Shown piece after piece: positions 11,110 through 22,194 of a stretch of 64,000 nt of DNA (positions are counted from its first letter, which is position 1; the number at the start of each line of letters is the position of its first letter). This stretch comes from Piliocolobus tephrosceles. Lineage: Eukaryota; Chordata; Mammalia; Primates; Cercopithecidae. Under the pieces are notes generated by a model. That model had not been told where the DNA came from, ran no database searches, and was given only the letters and a program-made list of their open reading frames with translations. The translations under genes and the position numbers were made by a program. Location of the stretch: assembly GCF_002776525.5 (NCBI RefSeq), contig NC_045437.1, forward strand, positions 131,350,590-131,414,589, in the 5' to 3' direction.

Positions 11110-12500
11110 TATCATAGTTTATTGTCACATGCTCACCTCCACCCAGAGGTAGCTATTATCCTAAATTTTGTGTTAAGCCTATGTTTTCCTTAGACCTTAC
11201 CACACATGTAGGTAGCTCTAAACAAACTATTATTTGATTTTGTCTGTGTTTTGAACTACATCTATTAAGTCACATCATATGTGACCTTCTGTGACTTACT
11301 ACTTGGCTTTCACTCTGTGTTGTGAAATTCATCCATTTATTATGTGTAGTTGTAGTGTATTCATTTTCACTGCTGTATAAAATTCCATGATATGGATAGA
11401 TGACAATTTTGTAATCCATTTTAATGTCAATAGAAATTTCAATTGTGTCAGTGTTGTTTGCTATTATAGGTGTCTCTTGCTTCACATGTACAAATAATTT
11501 TTTTTTTTTTTTTTTTTTTTCAGTTTAACCTTAGGGGGAGAATTGCTTGGCATATGACACATGCTTACTTGACTTTACTGGGTGATGCCAAATTGCTTTT
11601 CAAAGTTGTTGTAGAAAATCACACCCCCACTAGGAGTGTGTGAGATTACACTGCTCTACATTCTTGTCAAAACTTGGTATTGCCTTATTTTTACGTTTAT
11701 GCTAGTCTGGTGGATTTAAACAGTTTCTCATTGTGGTTTTAATTTGATTGCTAATGAGATTGAATCTTGTTTTCTGTGTTTCTAGGCATTTGGATTTCCT
11801 CTTCTGTGATGAGCCTTTTTCTCATTTTCTACTGAGTCATTTGTCTTTTTCCTTATTGATTTGTAGGAATTATTCATAGACTCTAGATACTAATTTTTGT
11901 GCATTATATATATTATATGACTATCTTCTCCCAGTTATAGTTTCTCTTTTCATTCTTTTTATCATGTCTTTTATTGAAAAGAAGTTGTTAATTCTTATGA
12001 TTTATTACCTTTTGCTTTATGGGTGGTTCTTCTTGTACCTTGTATAAGAAAATCTTTCCTAATCTAAGGTCATAAAGATATTCCAGCTGGGCATGGTGGC
12101 TCACACCTGTAATCCCAACAATTTGGGAGGCTGAGGCAGGCAGATCACCTGAGGTCAGGAGTTCGAGACCAGCCTGGCTAACATGGTGAAACCCCGTCTC
12201 TACTGAAAACACAAAAAAATAGTTCACGTTGTGGCAGGCGCCTGTAATCCCAGCTATTTGGGAGGCTGAGGCAGGAGAATCACTTGAACCCAGGAGGCAG
12301 AGGTTGCAGTGAGCCGAGATCGCGCTGTTGCACTGCAGCCTGGGCAACAAGAGTGCAACTCCATCTCAAAATTTAAAAAAAAAAAACTTCCATATTTTCT
12401 CTTAAAAGTCTTAAGGTTTACATTTGGAACTTCAGTGTTTGATCCACATGAAATTGAATTTTGAATATGGTGTGAGGCAGGAATTCATTGTCATATGAGT
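11110..12500 (-). mobile_element. L1M fragment, antisense, with an Alu inside
   Basis: Reads as the reverse complement of an old L1 3' region: 'ttcatccatttattatgtgt', 'ttcactgctgtataaaattcc', 'cattgtggttttaatttga', 'gatccacatgaaattgaat' and 'tatggtgtgaggcagga'. A T23 run at 11498-11520 interrupts it. A plus-strand Alu splits it at 12083-12386. Confidence 0.75.
12083..12386 (+). mobile_element. Alu (S type)
   Basis: Complete dimer with an A-rich tail, inserted in an antisense L1M. Confidence 0.95.
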
Positions 12501-12559
12501 CTTTTCTGGTGTAAAGCAAGCCTGAGGGTAAGCAATTCAACTATTCTACTCTGTGGTAT

Positions 12560-13010
12560 ATTTTCTAGAAAGACACTCTTGGGCAGATGAAGCAGGAGAA
12601 ATGTATGAACAAGTTCATGGAAACATTATTCATAATAGCAAAACATGGGAAATGTCCCCAAATGTCCATGATAATACAGTGGACAAATATTGGGTTGGTG
12701 CAAAAGTAATTATGGTATTTACCATTACTTTCAATAATAATAATAATAAACTGGTATATGTGCCTACAATGCAATACCATACAGCACTAAAAATGAAAGA
12801 TCTATAGCCACACATATCAAAATAAATCCTTCCAAAACACCTAATTTTGAGTAAATAACCAGACTGTAGAAGAACTCATAAAGCAAGATTCCATGTGTGT
12901 AACATTTAAAAATAGAAAAAATTGAACAACATAGAGATATGTATGTGCTTAAACTATAAAGAAAAGCAAGAGATTGGTTAATAAAAACTTAAGAGCAGTG
13001 ATTGCCAATG
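12560..13010 (+). mobile_element. L1M 3' fragment
   Basis: 'ttcatggaaacattattcataatagc', 'gtccatgataatacagtgga', 'atgcaataccatacagc' and 'gagcagtgattgccaatggc' are L1 3'-end landmarks on the plus strand. It is interrupted by half a MADE1 at 12690. Confidence 0.75.
12690..12737 (+). mobile_element. MADE1 (mariner MITE), half element
   Basis: 'ttgggttggtgcaaaagtaa' followed by 'ttaccattacttt' is the 5' half of MADE1, the short mariner-derived palindrome. The second half has been replaced by an (AAT)n run (12733-12750). Confidence 0.85.
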
Positions 13011-13089
13011 GCAGGGAGGGAGGTGCCTGAAGTCAGGAATGGACACACAGGGTGCTTCAGAGCTAGGAGATGGGACATGTCTCCTCTTT

Positions 13090-13345
13090 CTTTCTAATTC
13101 CAGCTATTCCATAATATCACTCCCAGTGCTGACTTCCTGAAGCCCAGGTCTAATTATGCCTTAGTGATCTTCTTACCCTCTAATCATCCTGTAAGTATTG
13201 GAGTTCCTAGAATTCTTTCCTTGGCTCTCTTTTTATCTCATGTTACAGGGTGATCTTAGTGGGTGATTTCATCCATCCCCATGACCGTCAACTGCCCCTG
13301 AAGTGGCATTGACTCACACATTTGTCTTTCCTAAACTCCAGACCC
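13090..13345 (+). mobile_element. L2 LINE fragment
   Basis: 'ttccttggctctctttttatctcatg' and 'ggtgatttcatccatccccatg' match the plus strand of the L2 region upstream of its 3' end. Diverged, with low-complexity indels. Confidence 0.5.
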
Positions 13346-13404
13346 ACATACATAGCTACTGAGTAGATATTTCCGCTTGCGTGTTCCATAGTGTCTCAGA
13401 CTCA

Positions 13405-13683
13405 GTAGGCCTGGTGTTCTCACAAAAAGGGGAAATTTGGACACAGAGATGCACACATAGGGAGAAGACCATGTGAAGATGGAGGCGGAGATTGAGTGAT
13501 GCAGCAGAAGGCAAGGAGCACCTAGAGAGCCAGCAAACCACCAGAGCCAGCGGACAGGCCTTCAGAAGGAACCAATCCTGCTGACACCTTGATCTTGAAC
13601 TTTTAGCCTCCAGAGCTTTGAGGCCATACATTCCTGTTGTTTAAGCTCCCCGGTCTGTGGTATTCCAGCAGCCCTAGAAAGCG
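13405..13683 (+). mobile_element. MLT1-type MaLR LTR, 3' part
   Basis: 'accatgtgaagatggaggc', 'ccaatcctgctgacacctt', 'cctgttgtttaagctccc' and 'cagcagccctagaaa' are in MLT1 order. The 5' portion is missing. The 91-codon minus-strand ORF here is a shadow. Confidence 0.85.
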
Positions 13684-13689
13684 AATGCC

Positions 13690-14140
13690 ATATGCATGCT
13701 TGGTATCCCAATTTTCACACCCAGTAATTGATCCTATAAATATAATTGCACAAGTGAGCAAAGGAGTTGTCATAAGGATATTGACAACAGTAGTGTTTAT
13801 CATTTACAACAGAGAAAACAGCGTAAATGTCTTAAAGTGAAAGAAAAGTTCATAAATTATAGTACGTTCACACAATGGAAAGTCATGTAGCTTTTCAAAA
13901 TGATGTTGTCAGTATAAAGCTTGAGAGGGAAAGGCATTCACAATAAGTTGCTTAAAGGGGACTACAAAAGAGTATGTATATATACACTGCTGGCCATTTT
14001 TTGCAACTTATATATATGTGTGTATGTGTGTTATAAATGCATAGGAAAAAGTCTGAAAGTATATCAACATATTTACAGTGGTAGAATTTCAAGTAATTTA
14101 CATTTTCCTCTCTTTGCTTCTCCATATTTTCTTAAGAGAT
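13690..14140 (+). mobile_element. Probable old L1 3' fragment
   Basis: 'cacccagtaattgatcctat', 'acaatggaaagtcatgtagc' and 'gtggtagaatttcaagtaa' resemble an ancient L1 3' end. The call rests on a few blocks only. A short AT/GT-rich run lies at 13974-14035. Confidence 0.45.
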
Positions 14141-14340
14141 GTGGTTTAAAAATTAGCCTGTGAGGGTTCCTTGTTTTCCCTCTCCCCATTGCCCCCTTTA
14201 AGATTGACTGAGTAGGTTCACAATCCTTCCATGCCTTGGGAAGGAGGAAGAAAGAATAGGAAAAAAGGGGAAAGGACAGGAGAAAAGGAAACATAAATTA
14301 TCTATTAAAGAACTAGGGGATAAAAAAAATTATTTGTTTG

Positions 14341-14484
14341 TTTATAAGAGATGGGATCTTGCTCTATCACCCACGCAGTGGCACCTTCTTAGCTCACTGC
14401 AGCTTTGAACTCCTGTGCTCAAATGATTGCACCATGGCCTTCCAGCCTGAGCAACAGACTCTGTCTAAAAAAAAAAAAAAAAAA
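14341..14484. mobile_element. Two Alu right-arm ends fused in opposite orientation
   Basis: 14341-14428 is antisense Alu right arm. 14429-14484 switches to sense right-arm end ('ccagcctgagcaacagactc') with an A18 tail. Both pieces represent the same part of Alu, so this is not one element with a simple 5' inversion. Confidence 0.75.
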
Positions 14485-14739
14485 GGCAGAACCAAGAGGG
14501 GCTTTTGAGTGCTTTGAATGTTCTGTTTCTTGACCATGGGTGGGCTCAGTTTGTGGTAATTTATTGATAATGTTTTGAGCTTATAACTTTGTTCAGCTTT
14601 CTGTATATAGCCAATACAATGTTTACAAAGTAGAAAGTCAACAAAAGAAAAACAATTTCCTAGTCACACCAATTAACTGGCAACAAGCAATAATCCAGGC
14701 AAGAAAGAATGAAGGCATGAATAATTTAAAGTAATGGAA

Positions 14740-15000
14740 ATAAGGAGAGGGAAGCCAGGAGTGAATGTATGATTGGATGTAGACATTAGACAGAGAGAGG
14801 AGTCCTCGACAATGCCCAGGATTCCAGCTTGGATAACTGGGTAAATGAGGATGGTGGGACTGGTTGATATAGGGAACACTGGAAGAGATAAGGCAGGTGA
14901 GTAGATGATGAATACAATTAGACAGGATGAGTTCATAGTGTCTATGGACATTCATGTGGAGAGGCGCAATGGCATGGGTTTAAAAGTGAGGGCTGATTTT
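14740..15000 (-). mobile_element. L2 LINE ORF2 fragment, antisense
   Basis: The minus strand translates, with breaks, to an L2 reverse-transcriptase C-terminal segment: a 'PVFPIS' block, then 'GILGIVEDSSL' in the position of the family's 'LGV..DSSLS' motif. The element is ancient and non-functional. Confidence 0.6.
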
Positions 15001-15479
15001 TATTCCGTACGTGATGGAATAAACACACACCTCCCTTTATTGCCTACTGAACTTGAGTACAAAGCCTGTACAGAATGCATGCCAAACTATTTGAGAATTC
15101 TGAAAAGTAAATATTAGGAGACAGACCAGAGGAGGCTAGAATTACAAGTGCCACCAAACTGGTAGTGAGTTTACTATTTTTGTTCCTCCAGCATCCCCCA
15201 GCAGGATCTCAAGACAACCTGAAGCTCAGAAGTGAGCACTCTGGTGCAGACAGAGTTTCAGTAGAAACCCTCCACTTCTGGTTGGAGAGGTGGAAAGGGG
15301 AGATCCAAAATGCTCAGAGAGAGTGGAGGAAATACAAGGGTGCTGTTTTTACTTTTTCCCCTGTGGTCTGTCACCCCTGTCAGCAGGCAGTCTCACAGTT
15401 GAGGTGGTGGCAGAGGCAAAGAGTAGCCGGGGATGGGAAACTGCAGAAGCCAAAAGTGAATGAAAAGGAAGAACCTTAC

Positions 15480-15850
15480 TTTTCTGTTCAATGAAGCTGC
15501 AACTTTAAGAGGGAGGGGCCAAAACCCATTGCTTCTCCCCCACCCCGCCCCCCTGCTCCTTCCCCGCCCTGCGCAAGGCATCTCCTCCCACGTGGCCTAG
15601 GCAACCTCCAACCATGAAAGCCTGCAGGGAACTGGAAAGTACTGGAAGGATAAGGGAAAGTGAGGAGCTCAAGAAAGCGGCCCTAAAGAGCTGTTATGAC
15701 CTTTAAGGTTTATCCTTGACCTCTGCGTCCGTTTTCTGATCCTAACTAGCACAAAGAAGGCTGTCAGAACTGAGTACTGAGCTAGGCGGTCTTCCCAACG
15801 GAACCAACTGACCTACTGCTTGGTCACGCGAGAAAGAACGAATTAGCACT
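15480..15850. promoter_or_regulatory. Candidate distal regulatory module
   Basis: A non-repeat, GC-rich patch in an AT-rich region, with C-rich GC boxes ('ccccgcccccc' near 15542 and 'ccccgccct' near 15562), a palindromic E-box 'cacgtg' (about 15589-15594), and two 'tgacct' nuclear-receptor half-sites about 20 bp apart (15697-15722). This is a motif-level inference. A 109-codon plus-strand ORF just upstream (15165-15494) has no recognisable motif. Confidence 0.3.
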
Positions 15851-15959
15851 GCGAAATTTTTGAAAGCTTAACTGACATTGGAAATATAGACTGTAGAAGA
15901 AGAAAAGAAATAGCAACATTCTTCGTAGTTGGGGTGGGGTGATGACTCTTAAAGGGACA

Positions 15960-16075
15960 GCAGAGGGAGTTTATTGAGTGTAATGGAACTGTTCTGTATC
16001 CTGATTATGGTGGTAGCTACATGAATCTATACATGTGTTAAAATTTATAGAACTGTGAACCAAAAGGGTAAAAAG
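15960..16075 (+). mobile_element. L1M 3' UTR scrap
   Basis: 'tcctgattatggtggtagct', 'gaatctatacatgtgttaaa' and 'agaactgtgaaccaaaa' are the last part of an old L1. Confidence 0.7.
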
Positions 16076-16114
16076 CCACTTCTACAGAATAATACTTTAA
16101 AAGATAAAATGTAA

Positions 16115-16340
16115 AAGTGTGAAGGCTCTGGCGTTCAATTTCTGGTAACACCACTCACTAGCTGTGTTGACCCTAAACAAGTTTCCACCCCTCTGTGCTT
16201 CAGTTTCCTCGCCCTCAAACAGAGACAATCCTAGTTTCTGCCTCCTGGAGAGTTTGTTATGGTGGAGGTTAAATGAGATAATACACATAAGGTGCTTAGG
16301 CAGTGCCTGAGACATAGTGTTTGCTTCAGAAATGTCTGTG
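16115..16340 (+). mobile_element. MIR SINE
   Basis: Order of blocks is that of MIR sense: 'ctcactagctgtgt...', 'ctctgtgcttcagtttcctc', 'gaggttaaatgagataatac', 'gtgcttaggcagtgcctgagacatag'. Confidence 0.88.
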
Positions 16341-16689
16341 TATGTCCAGTACACAGTTCAATATACGGGTCTGAGGTTCAGGAAACTGGTGAGAGGATAG
16401 AAGAAATCACTGTGCCAGTCACTGCTGTGTATATTTGCGTATTTAGAGCCATAGGACAAATAGTTGCAGTGACTTTATGTTTTTAAGCCATGCAACCTAC
16501 CCAGCCACCAATCTTCCTCACTTCACTCCTGACCGCTTTCCAGTTTTCATGTAGTTCTTAAATTGTGGTGCCGTCTCCAATTTGGCCTTCAGTTTCCTGA
16601 CTGGTCATGACCTCTCCAAGCTGTTCTTTAAGCTGTTCTCATTCTTCTTTGTGCATCAAAACCTCTTGGACATTCTGCAGAAGGCCTGG

Positions 16690-17145
16690 CCTAGACTCTT
16701 AAAAAAGTGACAATGTCATTAAAGACCAGGAAAAAATCTCTGGGACCTTTCTACATTAAAGGAGACTAAAGGGACATGATAACTAAATACATTGCATGGA
16801 TATTGGATAGAGCAGAGGGGAACAGCTATTGAGGCTATTATTAGGACTTTTTAGGACAATTGACTATGAATTGTATGTGGACGAATATCCTAGTTCCTAG
16901 GAGATACACACTGGTGTACTTAGGGTTGAATATCATGATGTCTTCACTGACTTTCAAATGGTTCAGCAAAATAATAATAATTTTATATAATAATTATATA
17001 TATGCACACAATTTTAGTTGTGTGACAGATAAAGCAAGTTGGCAAAATATGAACAATTGATGAAGCTAGATGAAGGGTATATGGGTACTCATTATGCTAG
17101 TGTTACAACTTTTCCATACGTTTTAATTTCTTAAAAATAGAAAGG
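16690..17145 (+). mobile_element. L1ME-type 3' end
   Basis: 'ggagactaaagggacatgat', 'ttcctaggagatacacactg', 'tcaaatggttcagcaaaata' and 'gatgaagggtatatgggtac' follow the known 3' end order of the oldest L1 group. Confidence 0.75.
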
Positions 17146-18389
17146 AGTAATATGACATCGCTTGGAGATTTGTAAAATATACATGCTTGTTTTGCAACCC
17201 CAAACAAAGGAATTGAGAATTTCTCTGGAGTTGGGGTGGGACAGATGGGCTGGGAATCTGTATTTTAAAAGTTGTAGGATCCCAGCGAAGAAACACCACT
17301 GAGAGAACTTCATCTCACCCCTTCCTCTACCTCCTCTGGTCCTTGCCGTCCTCCAGGATCCAAACTCTGGCACGAGTTCTCTTTGACAATGTCCCAGCGA
17401 GGCCTGTCCACCCACCCTCTGTAAAGTGGGTGCAGCTAGATAGTGGGGCTGGTGGGAAGAGCACCAAGAGAAGGATAGATCCTGGGTAGGTCACCAGTTA
17501 TCAGATGGGCAGAGAAAGAAGGTTGTCTGAAAGAGCCTGGGAAGAAAGGGCCAGGGAAGTAAGAAGGAAACCCCAAGATTAGCCTTAAAGGAGGATGGAG
17601 AGATATGACAAGTCACTCTAGGTGTGCCTGCTTAGAATTTGCATCAGGATGGGGAGAGCTAAGTTCCTCTGTCAGTTCAGAAGTGGACCATTTGATTCCA
17701 GAGGAGATTTTCCTGGCAAATCCTCCCTTCCCTTTAGTAGATAGTTTGTGCCACAGGACTCATTGACAAAGGCATCGAAGTCTCCAACAAGAGAAATTTC
17801 TTTTCCAAAAGCAGGGCTTTTGGGAGCGAGATGCTGTCAACCCCCTAGAGGAAAGTTAGCAGATCAGGGTGTTTTATTTTGCTTTCCTCTCTTGCTGAGT
17901 TCTGGGACATGATTTATCATCTTTTGGGAGGTGCTGTGTTAAACCATGTCAAGGTCATTGAAAATATATGCATTTGGCATTTGGAGGTGTGAGAGAGTAT
18001 GGAGTCTGCCGTCTACTGTTTCTGGCATCTGATGGTTGTGACAGTGGCAAATAAAGGCCTGGAGATCAAGTGTAACCTTAGGGAAGGAAAATGAAAACCT
18101 ACCACCCTCCTCTTCATCAGTTGTCTCCATCACAGCTGGGGTTTCTAGGACACCCCTCACCTTCCCCATCTACCCCACAAGAGGTGTGTTGGTTCAGCTC
18201 TGGAATCTTTTAACATTTAGTGAAGTCCAGTGAAGCTGGAATTTTAAAAAAGGAAAAATGAAAGGAAGGAAAAAAAAGCAGAAATAAGCAAAGGAAGTAA
18301 AGAACAGTTAAGCAGCACATGGCTTGCTCCAGTGTATCCTTCCCATAGCAGACTGAGTGAGCACTCCAGAACACAAAGCTTACTCTGAA
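17146..18389. other. Intergenic DNA, no gene seen
   Basis: Unique-looking. Short minus-strand ORFs (for example 17131-17415) have no recognisable motif or exon context. Confidence 0.5.
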
Positions 18390-18610
18390 ACTGCGGGGCT
18401 CAAACCCTTCAAATGGTTTCTCCTTGGACTTAGCAGTGAATCCACATAGCACTCTGATGCCAGCTGACTTTTCTAACTTTGTCATCCTTCACTTCCCCTT
18501 CATGCACCCTCTACTCCTGTGCCATGTCTCCTGGATTCCTCAGCAAGCCATGCCTTTATTCACCTCAGATGTTTTGCACATGGATAGGCACCCACCAGCC
18601 ACTCAAGTCA
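18390..18610 (+). mobile_element. L2 LINE fragment
   Basis: 'tcaaatggtttctccttgga...cttcacttccccttcatgcaccctctact...gccatg' and 'ttttgcacatggatag' follow the L2 3' region order. Confidence 0.55.
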
Positions 18611-18614
18611 AGTG

Positions 18615-18825
18615 TGGTGGTGAAGAGTACAGACTCAAGTCTCATTTTGCCTGGGCTTCATCCCAGATGTGGGCAACTTTCTGATCCTCTGTACCTTCAT
18701 TTCCTCAGTTGCGAATTGGGGCTACCAACAGAGGCACCTTGAGGATTAGATGTGACAATCTGTGAGAAGAGCCTAGCGGAGGGCCTGGTTCAGCACACAA
18801 TTAGCTGTTGCTCAACAAACATTGA
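18615..18825 (+). mobile_element. MIR SINE
   Basis: 'ggtggtgaagagtacagactc', 'tgtaccttcatttcctcag', 'aggattagatgtgacaat' and 'gcctagcggagggcctgg' are MIR blocks in sense order. Confidence 0.85.
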
Positions 18826-19031
18826 TTGGCTGGGTGCCCAGCAGGTGGGAGGCCCTTATCTGTTCATTTATTACAAGTTATTTGTAGTCTGGTGGAAAGG
18901 CAGACATGAAAACAAGACATTATAAGACAGTGTGATCCAGTGGCACTGGAACTATGTGGGTTTGTACCTTTTCTTCAGCTGGGCTTGCCCCAGGTGTTAC
19001 CTAGAATTCAATTCTTAGCCAGGCCCGAGAG

Positions 19032-19649
19032 TTGAGGAGGATAAGAGAAAGTAAAAAACTTCTACCCTGGGAGAGGCATTTCAAACTTGAGGCACCAGCA
19101 CAGCCCCACAGCTATTCAAAGGTTGAAATCCTTTCCTACCGATTGGCAAGCGCCCTGAGCCCCCCAACTGTCTGTAACCCCTCCTTTCCTTCTACTTCAC
19201 ACATTCTGGTGTGCATTGGTTGGATACCATCAGGGACTGTCCTTTTCTCCTGCCAGGGTGCAAGGGAGCCAGCCTATCTTTTGTTGCTCTTTTGCTCTGC
19301 TTCCCGTCAACCCCCAACAAGCAGCAGCCCTGAGCCCTCTGAGCAAATGCAAACTCCATACCTTGTTCTGCGAGGCTGCATTTTCAGCATTACGTATGCT
19401 TCTCCTTGGGGATATTGCCTGCTCTGCGAGTCCCAGGAGCTGTGTCGGCTTGCTTTGGGGGATGCCCAGTTCGGCCTTCTTCTGGGCTATGGTCTATGCC
19501 AGCAATATCCTTTGAAAACCTGTGCCTGTCCACCAGTGTGGATTCCTTCCAGCCAACCATCCACTCTACTCCAGAGGTTCTTGTCACCTCCTAGATGTTC
19601 CTACTCCATTCTGTCAGTGTTTCCTGAACTGTGCCAGGATTTATCCTGA
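19032..19649 (+). CDS. Orphan ORF of 205 codons, probably fortuitous
   Basis: The longest repeat-free ORF in the intergenic part. The predicted product is rich in Ser, Pro, Leu and Cys with no recognisable domain. Composition is that of random C/T-rich DNA, overlapping frames on both strands are also open, and no splice sites frame it. It could be an exon of a non-coding transcript; I see no evidence either way. Confidence 0.12.
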   Translation: MRRIRESKKLLPWERHFKLEAPAQPHSYSKVEILSYRLASALSPPTVCNPSFPSTSHILVCIGWIPSGTVLFSCQGAREPAYLLLLFCSASRQPPTSSSPEPSEQMQTPYLVLRGCIFSITYASPWGYCLLCESQELCRLALGDAQFGLLLGYGLCQQYPLKTCACPPVWIPSSQPSTLLQRFLSPPRCSYSILSVFPELCQDLS

Positions 19650-19689
19650 CTTATGATGTTATGGACAAGGTCCTGGTGTCCTGTGAAGT

Positions 19690-19945
19690 AGTATAGAGTG
19701 GAAGCTTTGGAGCCTATCTGTGTTTTTTAATCCCAGCTCTAAGACTTCCTAGCTCTGTGACCTTAGGCAAGTTACTCAGCCTTTCCAGGCCTCCGTCATC
19801 ACATCTGCAAAAAGGGATAACAGCAATACCTACCTTATAGGGCTTTTGGGAGGATTATATGATATAATACTGAAAAGCACTTAGAAGAATGCCTGACCCA
19901 CAGTAAAAGTGCAACAAATGTTAGACATTATTATCATTGTTATTA
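19690..19945 (+). mobile_element. MIR SINE
   Basis: Nearly complete MIR: 'agcctatctgtgt', 'ctagctctgtgaccttaggcaagttactcagcc', 'caataccta' and 'agcacttagaagaatgcctg'. It ends in a TTATTATT run. Confidence 0.9.
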
Positions 19946-19959
19946 TTTTGTATTGAAGC

Positions 19960-20185
19960 TCTTTTTCTTTGAGAAAGGTCTTGTCACCCAGGCTGGAGTG
20001 CAGTGGTGCAATCTTGGCTCACTGCAGCCTGAACCTCCCGGCTCAGGTGATCCTCCCACCTCAGACTTCTAAGTAGCTGGGACTACAGGCAAGTGCCACT
20101 GTGCCTGACTAAGTTTTGCATTTATATAGATGGGGTTTTACCATGTTGCCTAGGCTGGTGTTGATCTCCTGATTTCAAGCGATTC
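19960..20185 (-). mobile_element. Alu, antisense, truncated
   Basis: Reverse-complement Alu that stops at 'cctgatttcaagcgattc', losing the last part of its left arm. It abuts the endogenous retrovirus remnant that follows. Confidence 0.88.
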
Positions 20186-20253
20186 ACTGCTCTACAGAAG
20201 CAAGGAGTTTAGTCTTTGGCCATAGACTCTATACATAATACCTTTGACCATAT

Positions 20254-22087
20254 GTGGAGAATCAGGAATGTAATAAAGTTGTTTGGTTGCTCCTAAGTTT
20301 GCTGGACAAAGTGATGAAAGAAAGCGTTGAACTCAGGGATTCTAACTCCTGGCTCCAGAAGCAGATACTGAACCCCACATCTTCTAAGACTGCCCTGAGA
20401 GAGAGTCTTATCTCCTGTAGAGAAAGAGCTGAAATTGTGGAAAATCAGACACAAGCTCTTATCATGTGAATGGCTGGCCTGCAATGAAAGGTGCATGCAC
20501 AGCCTTGCCAGGTGCCTACTGTTAAAGTGAGGGCATTGACTGCAAAAGAATGGGACCCTGCAATTAGGAATGGGGACACGTGGGAGGTCCCTGATGGGGC
20601 TGGGGGCACTGAGCTCCTGAATTCTGATGAGCCTTTTCTGCCAGAGGAAACAGCCTTCCCACCTGCAGTGGTAGCAACATCTCCCCCCACCACCCATGCT
20701 GCCATCAGCCTTTCCATCTTTGTCTGAGATTAACCCTGCACCGCCTGAGGCAACAGTGATGGCCTTCCCTGAGGTGGTTGCCAGGTAAGAGAATGCTGAT
20801 TCTCTGTCAGACCCACCCCCAACACCCCTATTTGCTTCCAGACCTATAACTAGACTCAAGTCCCAGCAGGCTCTAGAGGTAAGGTTCAGAATGTGACTGA
20901 TGAGGAGGTGTGCTACACTCCAAAAAGAACTGAGTTTTCTAATTTATATAAGCAGAAATCTGGAGAACAGGTATTGGAATGGACTTTAAGGGCATGGGAT
21001 AATGGTGGGAAGAACATAAAGTTGGATCAGGCTGAATTTACTGATATGGGCCCACTAAGCAGGGATTCTGCATTTAATGTTGCAGATCGGGGAGTTAAAA
21101 AAGGTGCTAATAATTTATTTGCTTGGTTAGCTGGAATATGGATCAAAAGATGGCCTACTTGGCTGGACGTGGTGGCTCATGCCTGTAATCCCAGCATTTT
21201 GGGGACCCAAGGTGGGCAGATCACTTGAGGTCAGGAGTTTGAGACCAGCCTGGCCAACATGGCAAAACCCAGTCTCCACTAAAAATACAAAAATTAGCCC
21301 GGCTTGGCGGTACACCCCTATAATCCCAGCTACTCAGGAGGCTGAGGCAGGAGAATTGCTTAGACCCAGGAGACGGAGGTTGCAGTGAGTTGAGATCGTG
21401 CCACTGTATTCCAGCCTGGGTGACACAGTGAGACTCTGACTCAAAAAAAATAAAAATAAAAATAAAATATGGCCTACTATGAGCAAACTGGAAATGCCTG
21501 ATCTTCCTTGGTTTAATGTAGAGGAAGGGATCCCAAAGCCTAGGGAGATTGGAATGTTGGAGTGGATTAGTCACTTTAGACCTACTCATCCCAGCTGGGA
21601 GGGTCCAGAAGATACACCCTTCACCAATACTTTGCGAAATAGATTTGTGAGGGGAGCATTTACATCCTTGAAGAACTCTGTGATTGCTCCTCTTTGTATG
21701 CCAGATCTTACAGTGGGAACCGCAGTCACTCACTTAGAAATGTTAAATGCAATGGAAATAATTGGATCCCAAGGTGGCAGGGGCCACGTTGAGGCACTCA
21801 ACCATCAAAGGCAAGGTGGATGTAGTTACTATAATGGACAGCAGAGGCAAAGCAGCAATCAGAATAGTCTGATTCATGTTGAGTTCTGGCTTTGGCTAAT
21901 TAATCACAGTGTTCCTAGAAGTGAAATTGATAGGAAACCTACTACATGCTTACTTAATTTATATGAGCAGAAAACTTTCAGGCTGAATGGACAAAAGACT
22001 AATTTGAATTATAAAAATAGAGAATCATGGCCCGTCAATCAATTTCCAGACTTGAACCAGTTTACAGACCCAGAAACCCTTGAATGA
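20254..22087 (+). pseudogene. ERVL-type gag remnant, split by an Alu
   Basis: Open stretches at 20254-20469, 20491-20727, 20893-21160 and 21479-22087. The frame before the Alu and the frame after it differ by exactly the phase expected for a 319-bp insertion (Alu plus duplicated target), so the Alu landed in one older frame. A Trp/Pro-rich middle part and a basic, Asn/Gln-rich C-terminal part are visible. I see no clear zinc knuckle. Assignment rests on position before the protease and RT. Confidence 0.65.
21161..21468 (+). mobile_element. Alu (S type) inside the ERV gag region
   Basis: Complete Alu with a TAAAA-patterned tail. A perfect 10-bp target duplication 'atggcctact' lies at 21150-21159 and 21469-21478. 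Confidence 0.97.
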
Positions 22088-22194
22088 AAGAGAGGCTGGT
22101 TTTCCTTGAGGAAGAACCTCACTATACTACCAACAATTTATGCAGTTAATTTCCCATCCTTCCCTAAGGAGACCTCTGGCCTTTTACCAGGATA

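Noticed and set aside
12690..12737. mir-548-like microRNA hairpin
   Set aside because: Only one arm of the MADE1 palindrome is present, so the hairpin cannot form.
15165..15494. 109-codon plus-strand ORF as a gene
   Set aside because: No domain, no splice or poly-A context, and composition like its surroundings; kept only as part of the regulatory candidate.
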